From the NCBI RefSeq assembly GCF_017916325.1, contig NC_090146.1, positions 191,001 through 255,000 of the forward strand: 64,000 bases of DNA, written 5' to 3'. The DNA comes from Leishmania martiniquensis (lineage: Eukaryota; Euglenozoa; Kinetoplastea; Trypanosomatida; Trypanosomatidae). Below are positions 9,966 through 19,498 of this stretch, piece by piece. The notes beneath the pieces were generated by a model that saw only the letters and a program-made list of their open reading frames with translations, had not been told where the DNA came from and did no database searches. Every line of letters begins with the position of its first letter. Within the stretch, counting starts at the first letter, position 1. Both the position numbers and the translations under genes were made by a program.

Positions 9966-11894
9966 ATGATGCCGGAGGCAATTCGCAAGCGTGGAGCCGC
10001 GCATGCGTCGCCTGCATCCCACCTACCGCCATCACTCTCAGCAGCTTTTAGGGCGCTCAGCTGCGGCTCTCTGCGTCGTCACTTTCGGCGCGCCCGTCGA
10101 GGAGCCTGCGGTCTCCAGCTCCTTTCCTTGTTGCTCGGTGTCACCACTATCGGCTTTGTTCTTGGCTGTCTAATCTGGATACAGACGCAAGGGTGGGGAT
10201 GGGACTGGCACGGCAACGATATGGCTGTCCTTCGACAGCAGCAAGAGCGCGACGATGCTCGTCGGCGCTTCCGCTGTCCGATGACCGAGGGGCTTGTTCT
10301 CCCGGCAAACCGCTCGGCAGAAGACCCCCGCGAGGTGACCTACGCACTGACGCGCCAGACGCCGTCAGGGATGGCGTCCTCCGAGCTATACGCTTTCGGG
10401 CCGGAGCGTGGTCTGCCCGATGGTGGTGCGTCTGCGGGCAAGCGGAGCCGTGTAGAGGCGCTCTTGGACTACTGTGCGGCGCGCGTGGCGGAGAGGCCTT
10501 CGTGGAGGAGCGCTAGGTGGCAGCGAACAAGCGTGTCTGTGTCGCCGCGCTTTTTGGCAAACGCGAGCTACACCGCCACTGGCAGCCCTGTGTGTCTCCG
10601 TGCTGGCCGTATTCACTTGACGGATGCCCGCATCCGCGCTGGGATTTCCGAGTTTCGCGCGGCTGGGCTGACTACTCTTCCTTTAACGGACGATGTGCTC
10701 TCCCCACAGTCTGCCTCTCCCACCTCTGAAGTCGTCGCGCGCGTGGTGCCCGCGATGGCGGTGCTTCTTCATGGAGCGTGGATTGCCACCCACTTTTTCC
10801 ACCTCGTCACCGACACCCTTGATGCGCTCCACAACGCCTACTTCACTTGGCAGGACGGCGCGCTGCGGCGAATCCCGACACAAACGGTGCTCCTGCATCA
10901 GCCGGAGTCGAACTGGGGGGACCGCGGCGGGGACACGCAAGGGAAGATGGAGCTAAGCGCAGCGTTGGCGAACGCATTCTCATCGCCGGAGCTAGGCTGC
11001 GGGTCTCGGTACAACAGCTCCTTTCTTTTCCGCTCTCAGTCCCGCCACTGTGCAGAACTCGAGGCGAACGCGACGGCCACGATGACGTCCCCACCGGGGT
11101 CGCCGCCGCCGCGACAGTCTTCAGCCACTGCGGCGACCGTGTGCTTCTGCGACGGCCTCCTCGTGACGAATCGCCGTCTCCCCGTCCTCGAGCGGGAGAC
11201 GTTTCACGATATTCAGGATTGGGTCGCGAGGCAATTCCGCTCTTCACCGTACGGTGTGAACCGATCCATGCAGGAGATGGAACGGCTGCAAGTGCAGCAC
11301 GCGTCGCTGTCGCGGACCTCGGCGCTGTGGAGCATCGGAGCAGCTCCGGCTTCTCCGTCGACGCCGTCCTATCAGCCGCGAGTTCTCTTTGTGCACCGCA
11401 CCACCCGGCTGATAGCCAATGCGACCCGCTACGCGGGGTGGATGCGGGAGATGGGATTTCGTGTAGAGGAAGTATACCTTGAACAACATACGGCTGCACA
11501 GCAGTATCACCTGGGTCGCTACGCGGACGTTGTAGTTGGCATGCATGGACTAGGCATCGGCCACGCACTGTGGATGGAGCGCTCACCGCCTCACTGTCGC
11601 ACGGTAATCGAGTTCCGCCCGTGGGTGATTGCTTCTATGCTGACGCAGCCCATCCTCATCCTTAAAGGCGCTATGCAATACAACTTTGTCCATATTCCAC
11701 CGATCGACGTGCGCTTTGGACCTTCCGTTACAAATCCGGCGGAGGAGCGAGAGCTCTTGCTGTCATCAGCGCGAATGATAAACGCCTTCCGCTATCCAAG
11801 CTTCACCGACCAAATCGCCATCTACGACGATGAAAGGGTGAAGCGCGTGATAGCGGATGTACTTCAGCATCTCAACAGCTGCCTGCCATCGTAG
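9966..11894 (+). CDS. glycosyltransferase family 61 (DUF563), type II membrane protein
   Basis: The 642-residue protein has a short basic N-terminus, one signal-anchor segment at about residues 50-73 (LQLLSLLLGVTTIGFVLGCL), and a large lumenal domain, the classic Golgi glycosyltransferase topology. HFFHLVTDTLDAL (near residue 276) and VVVGMHGLGIGHALWM (near 522), followed by VIEFRP, match the GT61/DUF563 pattern H-x2-G-x-G...E-x-P. Family members transfer xylose, GlcNAc or arabinose to glycans; donor and acceptor here are unknown. Several N-x-S/T sites fit lumenal exposure. The open frame extends to a GTG at 9837, but the first ATG in this frame is 9966, with a second ATG directly after it. 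A reverse SIDER2-like repeat begins about 200 bp after the stop. Confidence 0.82.
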   Translation: MMPEAIRKRGAAHASPASHLPPSLSAAFRALSCGSLRRHFRRARRGACGLQLLSLLLGVTTIGFVLGCLIWIQTQGWGWDWHGNDMAVLRQQQERDDARRRFRCPMTEGLVLPANRSAEDPREVTYALTRQTPSGMASSELYAFGPERGLPDGGASAGKRSRVEALLDYCAARVAERPSWRSARWQRTSVSVSPRFLANASYTATGSPVCLRAGRIHLTDARIRAGISEFRAAGLTTLPLTDDVLSPQSASPTSEVVARVVPAMAVLLHGAWIATHFFHLVTDTLDALHNAYFTWQDGALRRIPTQTVLLHQPESNWGDRGGDTQGKMELSAALANAFSSPELGCGSRYNSSFLFRSQSRHCAELEANATATMTSPPGSPPPRQSSATAATVCFCDGLLVTNRRLPVLERETFHDIQDWVARQFRSSPYGVNRSMQEMERLQVQHASLSRTSALWSIGAAPASPSTPSYQPRVLFVHRTTRLIANATRYAGWMREMGFRVEEVYLEQHTAAQQYHLGRYADVVVGMHGLGIGHALWMERSPPHCRTVIEFRPWVIASMLTQPILILKGAMQYNFVHIPPIDVRFGPSVTNPAEERELLLSSARMINAFRYPSFTDQIAIYDDERVKRVIADVLQHLNSCLPS

Positions 11895-12100
11895 TGCAGC
11901 GCTGTGGATAGGCAGAAGCCGCGGTGCGTCACAGTTTATGTAGTCATTCCTTGTGTGCGTGCGTGTGCTGTTCTTCTCAGCCGGAAGGTGGCGAGGGTTT
12001 ATCCCACCGTCACTCCACCTTCTCCGCGTCAGCGCACCTCCACTCTTTTTGTGCAAACTGCCATCTCCCCGATGACTGAGGGGGAGCAGGGGGGGAGAAG

Positions 12101-12514
12101 CACCCCTCCGTGCGCGCCTGAAATGTCGCGCACGACCTGCTCTCTGCGCGCGGCTCACAGACCAGCGACAGCCGGCACGTCTGCGCCGTCCACATGATGG
12201 GCGAGGGGGTGCCAGCATGACTCGAGCGCATCGCCTCCCCCATCCCTCGGCCTCGCTCTGCCCACTCGCAGGCAGCCTGCACCACCTCGAGAAGCGCACC
12301 AGGTGGCGACGGGCATGGGCCGTGCGGCCTCAAGACGACCTGCGAGGCGGGGTGGGCAGAGTGTAGGGCAGAGGCCGAGCTCAGACAGCTGAGCGGGCAC
12401 ATTGCTGCAACGGGCGTCTCATGCTCCTCCGCACCACGTGATTGTCCCCGTGACCGTCTGGGAGCGTGGGGGGGCGGTGGGGCTGCATGCAGGTTGTACG
12501 GCAGAGAGTGGGCA
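12101..12514 (-). repeat. SIDER2-like retroposon, copy 2 (reverse)
   Basis: This is the reverse complement of copies 1 and 4 and same-oriented with copy 3. It has the 3' extension missing in copies 1 and 3. Within that extension a 24 bp segment at 12110-12133 (7 bp inverted arms GTGCGCG/CGCGCAC around CCTGAAATGT) reads the same way on the + strand as in copy 4 although the elements are opposite, so it is inverted relative to the rest of the element. It lies in the 3' region of the glycosyltransferase gene and upstream of the transporter. Confidence 0.75.
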
Positions 12515-13230
12515 CGCTTGTATTGGAGGCAATCGGTGCTGCCGGTGATTCTCCGGCGGCGCCCGCGAGGAAGTAGCCGAGGTGGTAAAGGGCTGATTGG
12601 AGCAAATCACGCAAAATATCGTTTGTGGGGGGCTTTGCTGCTTCCTCAGCCACCAGGCCACGCATCGGCGTATGTGTGTGCAACGGGACACTCGGGCCTG
12701 CCTAAAGGCCCCAGGCCCCCTTCTGCACCTCCCATGCCCAATAGCATGCGTTTAGCTGGGCTGAACGGCGTCCGTAGAGTGCATGACCCGCACGCTCTTG
12801 CATCTGAGACGTGGCACTTGCTCATCCTCTCCCTCCTTTCTGCCGCGCGTTCGCCCATCTCTCTCCGTTACTCGCTCACGCACGAAGAAAAAAGTGGAGC
12901 AGATGCTCGGTGCGCGAAGGCATCACCATCGGCTCTGTTGATCCACACTATCGCGAGCAGCCGGTCACACGGGCTTCCTTTGCCTCCCTAGGTGACTCTT
13001 CTGTACCCACGCCCTTTTCCTTGTGAGACGTTGCCGAGGCGCTGCTCTTCTCTCTCCCCCGGCCCTCCCACCTCATCACAGCTCTCCCTGCACTCCCTAC
13101 CGTTGCTTTTCCGTTTGCTCTCTTCCCTTCTTGCCAATCCGACCTCGGTATCCCCTCCCACGTATATCTTTTCGCCCCCCTTCTCTCCCCCTCTCCCTGT
13201 GCTCTCTTTTTGCTTGTGCCCTGGGGCGTT
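12515..13230. other. spacer before the nucleoside-type transporter, no gene seen
   Basis: After copy 2 the sequence is mixed up to about 12990 and then becomes strongly C/T-rich, as is usual before a splice acceptor. A (GT)n run at about 13229-13246 interrupts the tract. No frame looks coding. Confidence 0.55.
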
Positions 13231-13246
13231 TGTGTGTGTGTGTGTG

Positions 13247-13293
13247 GCTCATCTTACTCCGCCCACAGTCATCGCGCTCCTGCCGCGCTCACA
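13247..13293 (+). promoter_or_regulatory. predicted trans-splice acceptor(s) for the ENT transporter
   Basis: CTCATCTTACTCCGCCCACAG gives an AG at 13267-13268, and CTCCTGCCGCGCTCACAG gives another at 13292-13293, both after a long pyrimidine region. No ATG lies between either site and 13345. Confidence 0.5.
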
Positions 13294-13344
13294 GAAAAGG
13301 CCCCAAAGCTTGAGTACCACTCGAGACGCACTACAGTCGGCGCG

Positions 13345-15000
13345 ATGTCGAAGCTGCCGAAGCTGGCCATGATGGGCACCAGCCTCTTCGTGGGCGTGAC
13401 CATGGTGGTGGGCATCAACGCCATCAACAGCGCCCCAAGCTTCATGCTGGAGTACTACAAGTACCTCGCTGGCAGTGAGGTCGCAGAGCCGCGAGCGCCG
13501 GTGTTCTGGAAGAATATCCTTAATTTTTACACAGTGGTTACGTTAGTGGCGCAGGCGATTCATGAGCCGACAAACCTCACCTCTTTCATGTGCCGCTTCT
13601 CGCTGCTCTTTCGCCTGGAGATGAGCTGCGTGGTAATGATGATAGAGATGCTCGTCATTCTCATCATGCCTCACACGCACGTGTCCGAGTACAGCGCTAT
13701 CACGGCGATGATGATTGTGGCATACCTGAGCGGCGCTGCTCGTGCTTACTTTGAGAACACCGGGTACGCCCTCTTTGGCCCCTGCCCTCCCATTATCCTG
13801 ACCGGCATGATGCTAGGCTCAGCAGTCTCTGGGGCGCTGGTGTCTTCGCTGCAGATCATCTTGAAGGCAAGCATGGCGGACACCTACAGCGCTATCTTGT
13901 CGCAGTCCCTCATCTACTTCTGTATGGCGATCGGTATCATCTTCCTCGCAGCACTGCTCCTCGCGGCCCTGCTGTACAACCCGTATGCGCAGCGCTACGT
14001 TGCGGAGTTCCGATCCAAACGCAGTCCGCTGGCAAACATCTACCGCCGGCACAGGGTTGCGAGAGAGGTGTCCGATGAGAGTGCATGTTGCAGAGACGCT
14101 GCCACCGACTTGCACGACGGCGCTGCACGCCGCTACCTAGACGACTCTGACTCTGAATCAGAGGCGGAGATGCTTCTCGAGATGGATGGCGGTGGTGCCG
14201 CTGAGCCCGGTGAGCTGGGGCGCCACCACCCCGACGTCCCCTTCGACGACCGGGTCTTTCCCACGAGGGAGGAGTGCGAGGCGGAGCCGGCGCGGGCATT
14301 TACCCCGAGGCCCTGCGACCACAACGTTGCTTCGGCGACCACTGCACAAATCGGGGCATGTGATGACTGCGCGCAGTCTGGGGTGGCCCCCGGCGAGGTC
14401 GACGAAGCTGCGGCTCCGGTGAAAGATGATCTTGAGACCAGCAGCAATGACCTCCGTTTGGCTGCTGAGGAGGCGCTGACGACGGCCGAGCTGCTGCAGC
14501 AGGTGAAGCTGCTGCAAGTCGTCAAGAAGATCTACCCAATGATGATCTCGTGTTTCCTGACCTTCACCGTCACATATCTCGTTTACCCGGGTATCATTGT
14601 CGCGGTGGACAGCGCTGACGGCTGGTTCACGACCCTCATTATCGCGGCCCACAACTTCGCTGACCTCGCCGGTCGCTTGCTGACCCTATGGAAGCGACTG
14701 TGGCCTTCGAGAAGGGTGATCTTGATTGGCTCGATTGTACACATACTTTTCGTTCCTCTCCTGTTGCTGTGCGCGGCGCACAAGATCCCGTCAAAAGCGG
14801 TGGTGTACATCCTTACAATCATCATGGGTGCGTCGAACGGCTTTCTCGGGACGCTGTCGATGGTTTACAGCCCTGATACGCCAAGCCTATCCACCTACGG
14901 TGAGCGGGCCATGGCTGGTCAGCTGACAGGTGTGTGCCTCCTGATTGGTTGTGCCGTGGGCTCGCTCATGCAGCTGGCTGAGGTACTTCCGTTCAGTTAA
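13345..15000 (+). CDS. equilibrative nucleoside/nucleobase transporter (SLC29/ENT)
   Basis: The 551-residue protein has six N-terminal membrane segments (about residues 5-215), a large hydrophilic loop (about 215-390) and five C-terminal segments, the 11-segment ENT plan. HNFADLAGR in the second half matches the ENT signature F/Y-N-x2-D-x2-G-R. Leishmania cannot make purines and imports them with NT1-NT4. The synteny I remember suggests an NT4-like nucleobase carrier, but substrate is not readable from sequence. The central loop is unusually long and acidic, with LDDSDSESEAEMLLEMDGG and many Glu/Asp. The frame is open to a TTG at 13210; 13345 is the first ATG after the acceptors. The gene is bracketed by two same-oriented SIDER2-like copies, and a strong hairpin lies in its 3' region. 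Confidence 0.9.
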   Translation: MSKLPKLAMMGTSLFVGVTMVVGINAINSAPSFMLEYYKYLAGSEVAEPRAPVFWKNILNFYTVVTLVAQAIHEPTNLTSFMCRFSLLFRLEMSCVVMMIEMLVILIMPHTHVSEYSAITAMMIVAYLSGAARAYFENTGYALFGPCPPIILTGMMLGSAVSGALVSSLQIILKASMADTYSAILSQSLIYFCMAIGIIFLAALLLAALLYNPYAQRYVAEFRSKRSPLANIYRRHRVAREVSDESACCRDAATDLHDGAARRYLDDSDSESEAEMLLEMDGGGAAEPGELGRHHPDVPFDDRVFPTREECEAEPARAFTPRPCDHNVASATTAQIGACDDCAQSGVAPGEVDEAAAPVKDDLETSSNDLRLAAEEALTTAELLQQVKLLQVVKKIYPMMISCFLTFTVTYLVYPGIIVAVDSADGWFTTLIIAAHNFADLAGRLLTLWKRLWPSRRVILIGSIVHILFVPLLLLCAAHKIPSKAVVYILTIIMGASNGFLGTLSMVYSPDTPSLSTYGERAMAGQLTGVCLLIGCAVGSLMQLAEVLPFS

Positions 15001-15941
15001 GTGAGACGCCTATACGCCTCCACGTCCCGTTTAACCTGCCCATGCTCCCCTTTCTTCGGTTGCGTACGGTGCTGCAAAACATAATTGGGTCGTTCGAGTA
15101 CTGCTTTTTTTGTATTGCTGCCTCCTGCCTCCTGCCTCGTGCGTCATGCGTCATGCCCCTCTCTCCCCATGGAGAAACTGCCCGTCTTGTCCTCCTTCTG
15201 TTGTATCGCCCTTCAGCTTACTGTAAGGAGCTGTGACGACGACGAAGTGACAAGAATGGCATCGGACTGACGGACACGCGCAAGTAACGTTCACGGGCCG
15301 ACACACCGAGACGGGTATCAACTTTGGGGATTTGAGAACGGGTGCAGAGGGCGTCTTTCCCGAAACTTTGCTTCGCCTTTGTTTATATATATTTATATTT
15401 AAATTCGTCCAACTGTCTCTCTGTGATCTCCTTAAGCTTTCAAACGTGGCGCCGTGCATATCTCGCTCAGCCTCTTCGTGAAAGTGTGAGTGGACGTGTG
15501 TGTGTGTGTTTGACGAGAACAAAAAAACGAAGAGAGACTGGTGTGGCTTTCTCTTCTGGGTGTTGCCGGTGCACTGTGAGGCCCTAAGCTGTAGCTGCCT
15601 GTTCTGTTTTCTCTCTCAGCACGGCACCTCAGCCGGAGATGGGCCTCCTTTCAGTGCTTTATTTTCCATCGACGTAGGAGCGAAATCGAAGGGGGCCTTC
15701 TATTTACCGCAGGTGCTGTTTCTGCTTTCCTTTTCACGTAACCTTTTACACTTCCCTCGCGCCTCCCTGTTAAAGGCCCCGTACCTGTGTGGCAGTCGAC
15801 TCGCCACTATGCTTTGCTGTATTCCTTTTTCCTTGCTTCTGTTTCTCCCTGATGTCAGGGAACCACCTCGCTGCGCTCTATTACGGGGCTCGGTGTTGAC
15901 TCTGCGTGCGGATGCCAGGCAGCCCCCTAACCTACCCCTAT
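15001..15941. other. 3' region of the transporter gene, no gene seen
   Basis: Pyrimidine-rich and TA-rich stretches (near 15385-15402) with short, unrelated frames; probably 3' UTR. Confidence 0.5.
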
Positions 15942-16014
15942 CCCTCCTATCCCATGCAGGTGCCGCACCACCTCTCGTGGTCGCAGGGTGAAAGACCTGC
16001 GGGGGATAGGAGGG
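15942..16014 (+). promoter_or_regulatory. long near-perfect hairpin in the 3' region of the ENT gene
   Basis: CCCTCCTATCCC (15942-15953) pairs perfectly with GGGATAGGAGGG (16003-16014). After a two-base internal mismatch GCAGGT (15956-15961) pairs with ACCTGC (15995-16000). An inner stem ACCAC (15967-15971) / GTGGT (15977-15981) closes a five-base loop. This gives 23 Watson-Crick pairs within 73 nt. It lies 0.94 kb after the transporter stop and 50 bp before SIDER2-like copy 3. It could be an RNA regulatory structure, a small structured RNA or the relic of a palindromic mobile element. The pairing is seen; the function is unknown. Confidence 0.6.
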
Positions 16015-16064
16015 CAGAGCGGTTTGCCGCTGCCGATGTCGGCAGCCAGATATCGGATGGTGCT

Positions 16065-16431
16065 GCGGCTCACAGACCAGCGACAGCCGGCACGTCTGCG
16101 CCGTCCACATGATGGGCGAGGGGGTGCCAGCATGACTCGAGCGCATCGCCCCCCCCCATCCCTCGGCCTCGCTCTGCCCACTCGCAGGCAGCCTGCACCA
16201 CCTCGAGAAGCGCACCAGGTGGCGACGGGCATGGGCCGTGCGGCCTCAAGACGACCTGCGAGGCGGGGTGGGCAGAGTGTAGGGCAGAGGCCGAGCTCAG
16301 ACAGCTGAGCGGGCACATTGCTGCAACGGGCGTCTCATGCTCCTCCGCACCACGTGATTGTCCCCGTGACCGTCTGGGAGCGTGGGGGGGCGGTGGGGCT
16401 GCATGCAGGTTGTACGGCAGAGAGTGGGCAT
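16065..16431 (-). repeat. SIDER2-like retroposon, copy 3 (reverse, 3'-truncated)
   Basis: Almost identical to copies 1 and 2 over its whole length, in the same orientation as copy 2. It stops at the GTGAGCCG junction and lacks the hairpin-bearing 3' extension seen in copies 2 and 4. Together with copy 2 it forms a direct repeat, 3.96 kb apart, around the ENT transporter. Confidence 0.75.
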
Positions 16432-17130
16432 ATTGGTAACGAAACAAACAGAAAAGTAAAGAAGGACCGCCTCGTGACGGCGATAAAAGTGAGGAGTGGA
16501 GGCCACCCTCCCCCCGCGGAGCGAATTGGCGAAGGAGGCCAAAGGGCGAGGAGCAGCGGCGTTTTTTTTTCATTCACCTTCCTGGCCGCGTGTGGCGAAA
16601 AGGACGCCTTTGCGCTCCTCTTCCGATCCTCTCCGCCCATGTCTGCTGGGCTTCATTTTCTTCTCACGCCCACCCCCGCCTCTCCCTCCACGGCACACAG
16701 AAACGCACGACATACCCGCCAACGCAGGGCACACCCACACACCTCCGCATAGAAAGACACTATATACATACCAACGTAGATGTGTGCGTATGCACCTCAG
16801 CATGTTGCTTCGCCGTCGTGCTGTGAGTGATGCAGGTTTTAGTCGCTGACGTTCTCTCTCGGATCTTGTGGTGTGCATCTGCGCGATGTGCGCGCAGACC
16901 GGTCACCACTCGACTTGTTTCACGTTGATGAGGGAGCGCCGGTAACACCCCTCCTCTCCTCTTTTCGCCCCTCTCGTGTCGGCTGCAGAGAAAACGAAAG
17001 AGTATTCGTCTCTCTCTCTCTTTGCCGTGCGTATGTCGGCTGCGATGTGAGCCTACATTGATTTGCAGGCGGCATGTACACCCAGGCGTGTCTCATTCAC
17101 TCGCAGTCTGACAGAATATTCCTTGTCGCA
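16432..17130. other. intergenic spacer, no gene seen
   Basis: Mixed sequence with C/T tracts and short frames in all directions. No coding signature recognised. Confidence 0.5.
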
Positions 17131-17139
17131 CGCAGGATG

Positions 17140-19360
17140 AGGCATCGTGGCTAATCCTGCGCAGCATCGGGGAGGTGGGGGGCTTGCAGAGCACACGCAA
17201 CGCCCAGTAGCTGATCACAGCGGCGCTGCCAGCACCCCAAGCCACGTGAGCATTTTTCAGGGCCGGGCGATGCGCTCAGCAGCGCACGCTGATTTTCAGT
17301 GGGCACCGTCAACGATAGCCGACCTGGTACAAGCTCCAAGCACGATCTGGGGGCGGGGAAGTGTGACAGAGCTGGATGGGGTGGCCTCGTCGCACACTTC
17401 CAGGCGCTTGAAAAGACGCAGAAGCGGTTCACGACCGGACCGCATGCCATTGAGACGAAGCCGACACCTCCCCGCGCACGGCTTCACGAAAGCGGAAAGG
17501 CGGGTGGCCGAGGAGCACGGAGAGGCTGGGAGGAAGCGCCCATGAAGGCTGCCGGCGAGGACAAAGGCGGGTGAGCGAGAGACGGCTTACATGACGCCCC
17601 CCTCCCCAAGCAGCCGCCCGCCGGCAACACACAGCTGAGTAGGGTCTTGGATACCCCCCGCTGCATCGGCTTCAACGCAAGCAACCACTCAAAGGTGCGA
17701 CATCAGGGTCCGAGAGAGTGACCATAGGAAGTGGCGGACGTGGAAAGCACGGCAACGGAAGCAGCAGCAGCAGCCAGCCCAGTCGCGCTGCCGGGCGAGG
17801 ATGCGAGGGAGGGGGGAAGCCTCGGAGATGCGGTGTGTGCTCCGCCGGAAGCCCTAAAAAGAGTCACTCATCAGACGCTCCCGATGCCCGATGCGGGTAG
17901 TACCCCGGCAACGGAGGGTTCGGCGCCGTCGGTTCGCCTTGCCCGAGACGAAGGCCTGGGTGGCTGGGAAGGAACGGAGGGCTTCGGCGTTCTCGCCCCC
18001 CTTCGATTGCAGAGCGTTCGTGGCTACGGGCAGGGGCCTGACTGACGAACCGCCAGTGACGGTATGGTGTGATCCCTCCCCTCCCCCACCCTAGGCCTCA
18101 GGACAGTCGAGTTGAAGGTGGAGTGCGGTGGAGGGGGAGGGGTGGGAGAGGACAGGGCGGTATGCGCTGTTGGGAGCGCCGTGGGTCGCGGCACGGGTGC
18201 GCTCGCGACTCCCTCTCATTGGCCTTTGCCGTCGTCATGTGAAAGAGTCCCAAAGGATCATGGCGGGGCTGCACGGCGCAGCGGCCCATTGCCCGTGCCC
18301 TTCCGGCGGCAAGCGTGGCCGAGCCGAATTCAATCGGATGAAACATATGCAGCTACCCGAAGGCTGGGGCTCCCTTCGCGGCGCGATCCCTCTCAGCTCC
18401 TGCACGCACCTTCTCGTGGGTAGCACGCCCGGGCTTTCCGGAGTGCGTGAAGTGGTGGTGGTGAGTGGGGGGCGAGCGTGTAGCCTCGCTGTCGGCGGCG
18501 AGCGGCCCCACGGCTCTGAAAGCGATGCCCCCACTCCGAGTGAGCCTCCGTTGCGTCCCCCTCGCAGGGCAGCTCGGCAGAGCGGCTCCAGTCGGACAGT
18601 ATGGCCGGCAGGCGGGCCATTTGGGACACATCTTTTTCCTTTTTTTTCTTCGCATCAATTTAACGGTTGCCCTCGCGTCATGCGACGGGAGCAAACTGTC
18701 GCACACACACGCACACATTTCAACGGCGAACGAGTTTTTGCCACTTTTTGATTTCGTCCCCATCCGATGATCCGCCGATACGCGCACGTGTGCGTGCGAT
18801 GGCCGCAGCCGGCGTGGACATTCTTTCCTCCCCCCTCTCTCGTTTGTCTCGACGAATGCCCCCCATTCGTCAGTTCCCCCTTTGACCCAATTCACCGCTG
18901 TCCCCCTCACCCACGGTGAGCCTCCTCCTATCCACCCGGGGCTGGCGATTCGCGTCGTGACTGGGCAAGTGACGCACTGCCGGCCGAGCAGGCAGGGGAA
19001 GGGTCGGGCAAGGCGCGACCGAATAGGTCGGCGGAGATCTGAGAGGTTGCGCACTCGTGTCGTACGTGGGCACTAATGGACTGTGGAGGCACACATCCTG
19101 TACGGGGCGCCGCGTCCTATTCGTGGTGGGAGTGGAAGTGCCCCGCGCATCCTCTGGCCCCTGCGCTTACCCGCGTCGATTTCGGCTACTGGGAACAGAG
19201 GCTGCCGAGGACTTACCCACCTTGGCGCCCGAGCATGCCATTGCAATAGCACGCCTTCGGCATGTAGAACGCCAGCATCATCTTCCATGCGCCGCCCCTG
19301 TTCGCAGCCTCTCCTCAGACGCTACGGCGTCGGGGTTCTCCTGGCGGGGTGATGTGTAGC
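17140..19360 (+). other. GC-rich block with decayed open frames, possible retroelement or gene relic
   Basis: About 2.2 kb lacks the pyrimidine tracts of ordinary spacer and has balanced, GC-rich composition like the DIRE relics further right. It holds several unrelated ATG frames (for example 17299-17574, 17731-18045 and 18128-18751 on +, and 18353-19054 on -), none with a motif I recognise. A short T-rich interruption occurs near 18625-18660. It could be a decayed ingi-like element or an old pseudogene. The composition contrast is seen; the origin is inference. Confidence 0.35.
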
Positions 19361-19476
19361 GCGTCGATCCATTCCTCCTATCAGGCATTCGCGAGGGGGT
19401 CGGACAAGTGTTCTCTTACGTGTACGCTGATACGTATACACAGACATATATACATGTGCGGATATGTATGTATGGC

Positions 19477-19498
19477 CACACACACACACACACACACA
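19477..19498. repeat. (CA)11 microsatellite
   Basis: Uninterrupted CA dinucleotide run of 22 bp in spacer, with TA-rich runs nearby. Confidence 0.95.

Noticed and set aside
13210..13344. N-terminal extension of the ENT transporter
   Set aside because: Begins at TTG and includes GT repeats and two good splice acceptors; translation of GT repeats gives the Cys/Val run.
15921..15956. telomere-like C-rich motif (CCTAACC and similar)
   Set aside because: Only one CTAACC-like unit, not a tandem array; the C-rich sequence is better explained as the hairpin arm.
18353..19054. 233-codon minus-strand frame
   Set aside because: Opposite to the transcription unit, no motif, and overlapped by equally open + frames in GC-rich sequence.
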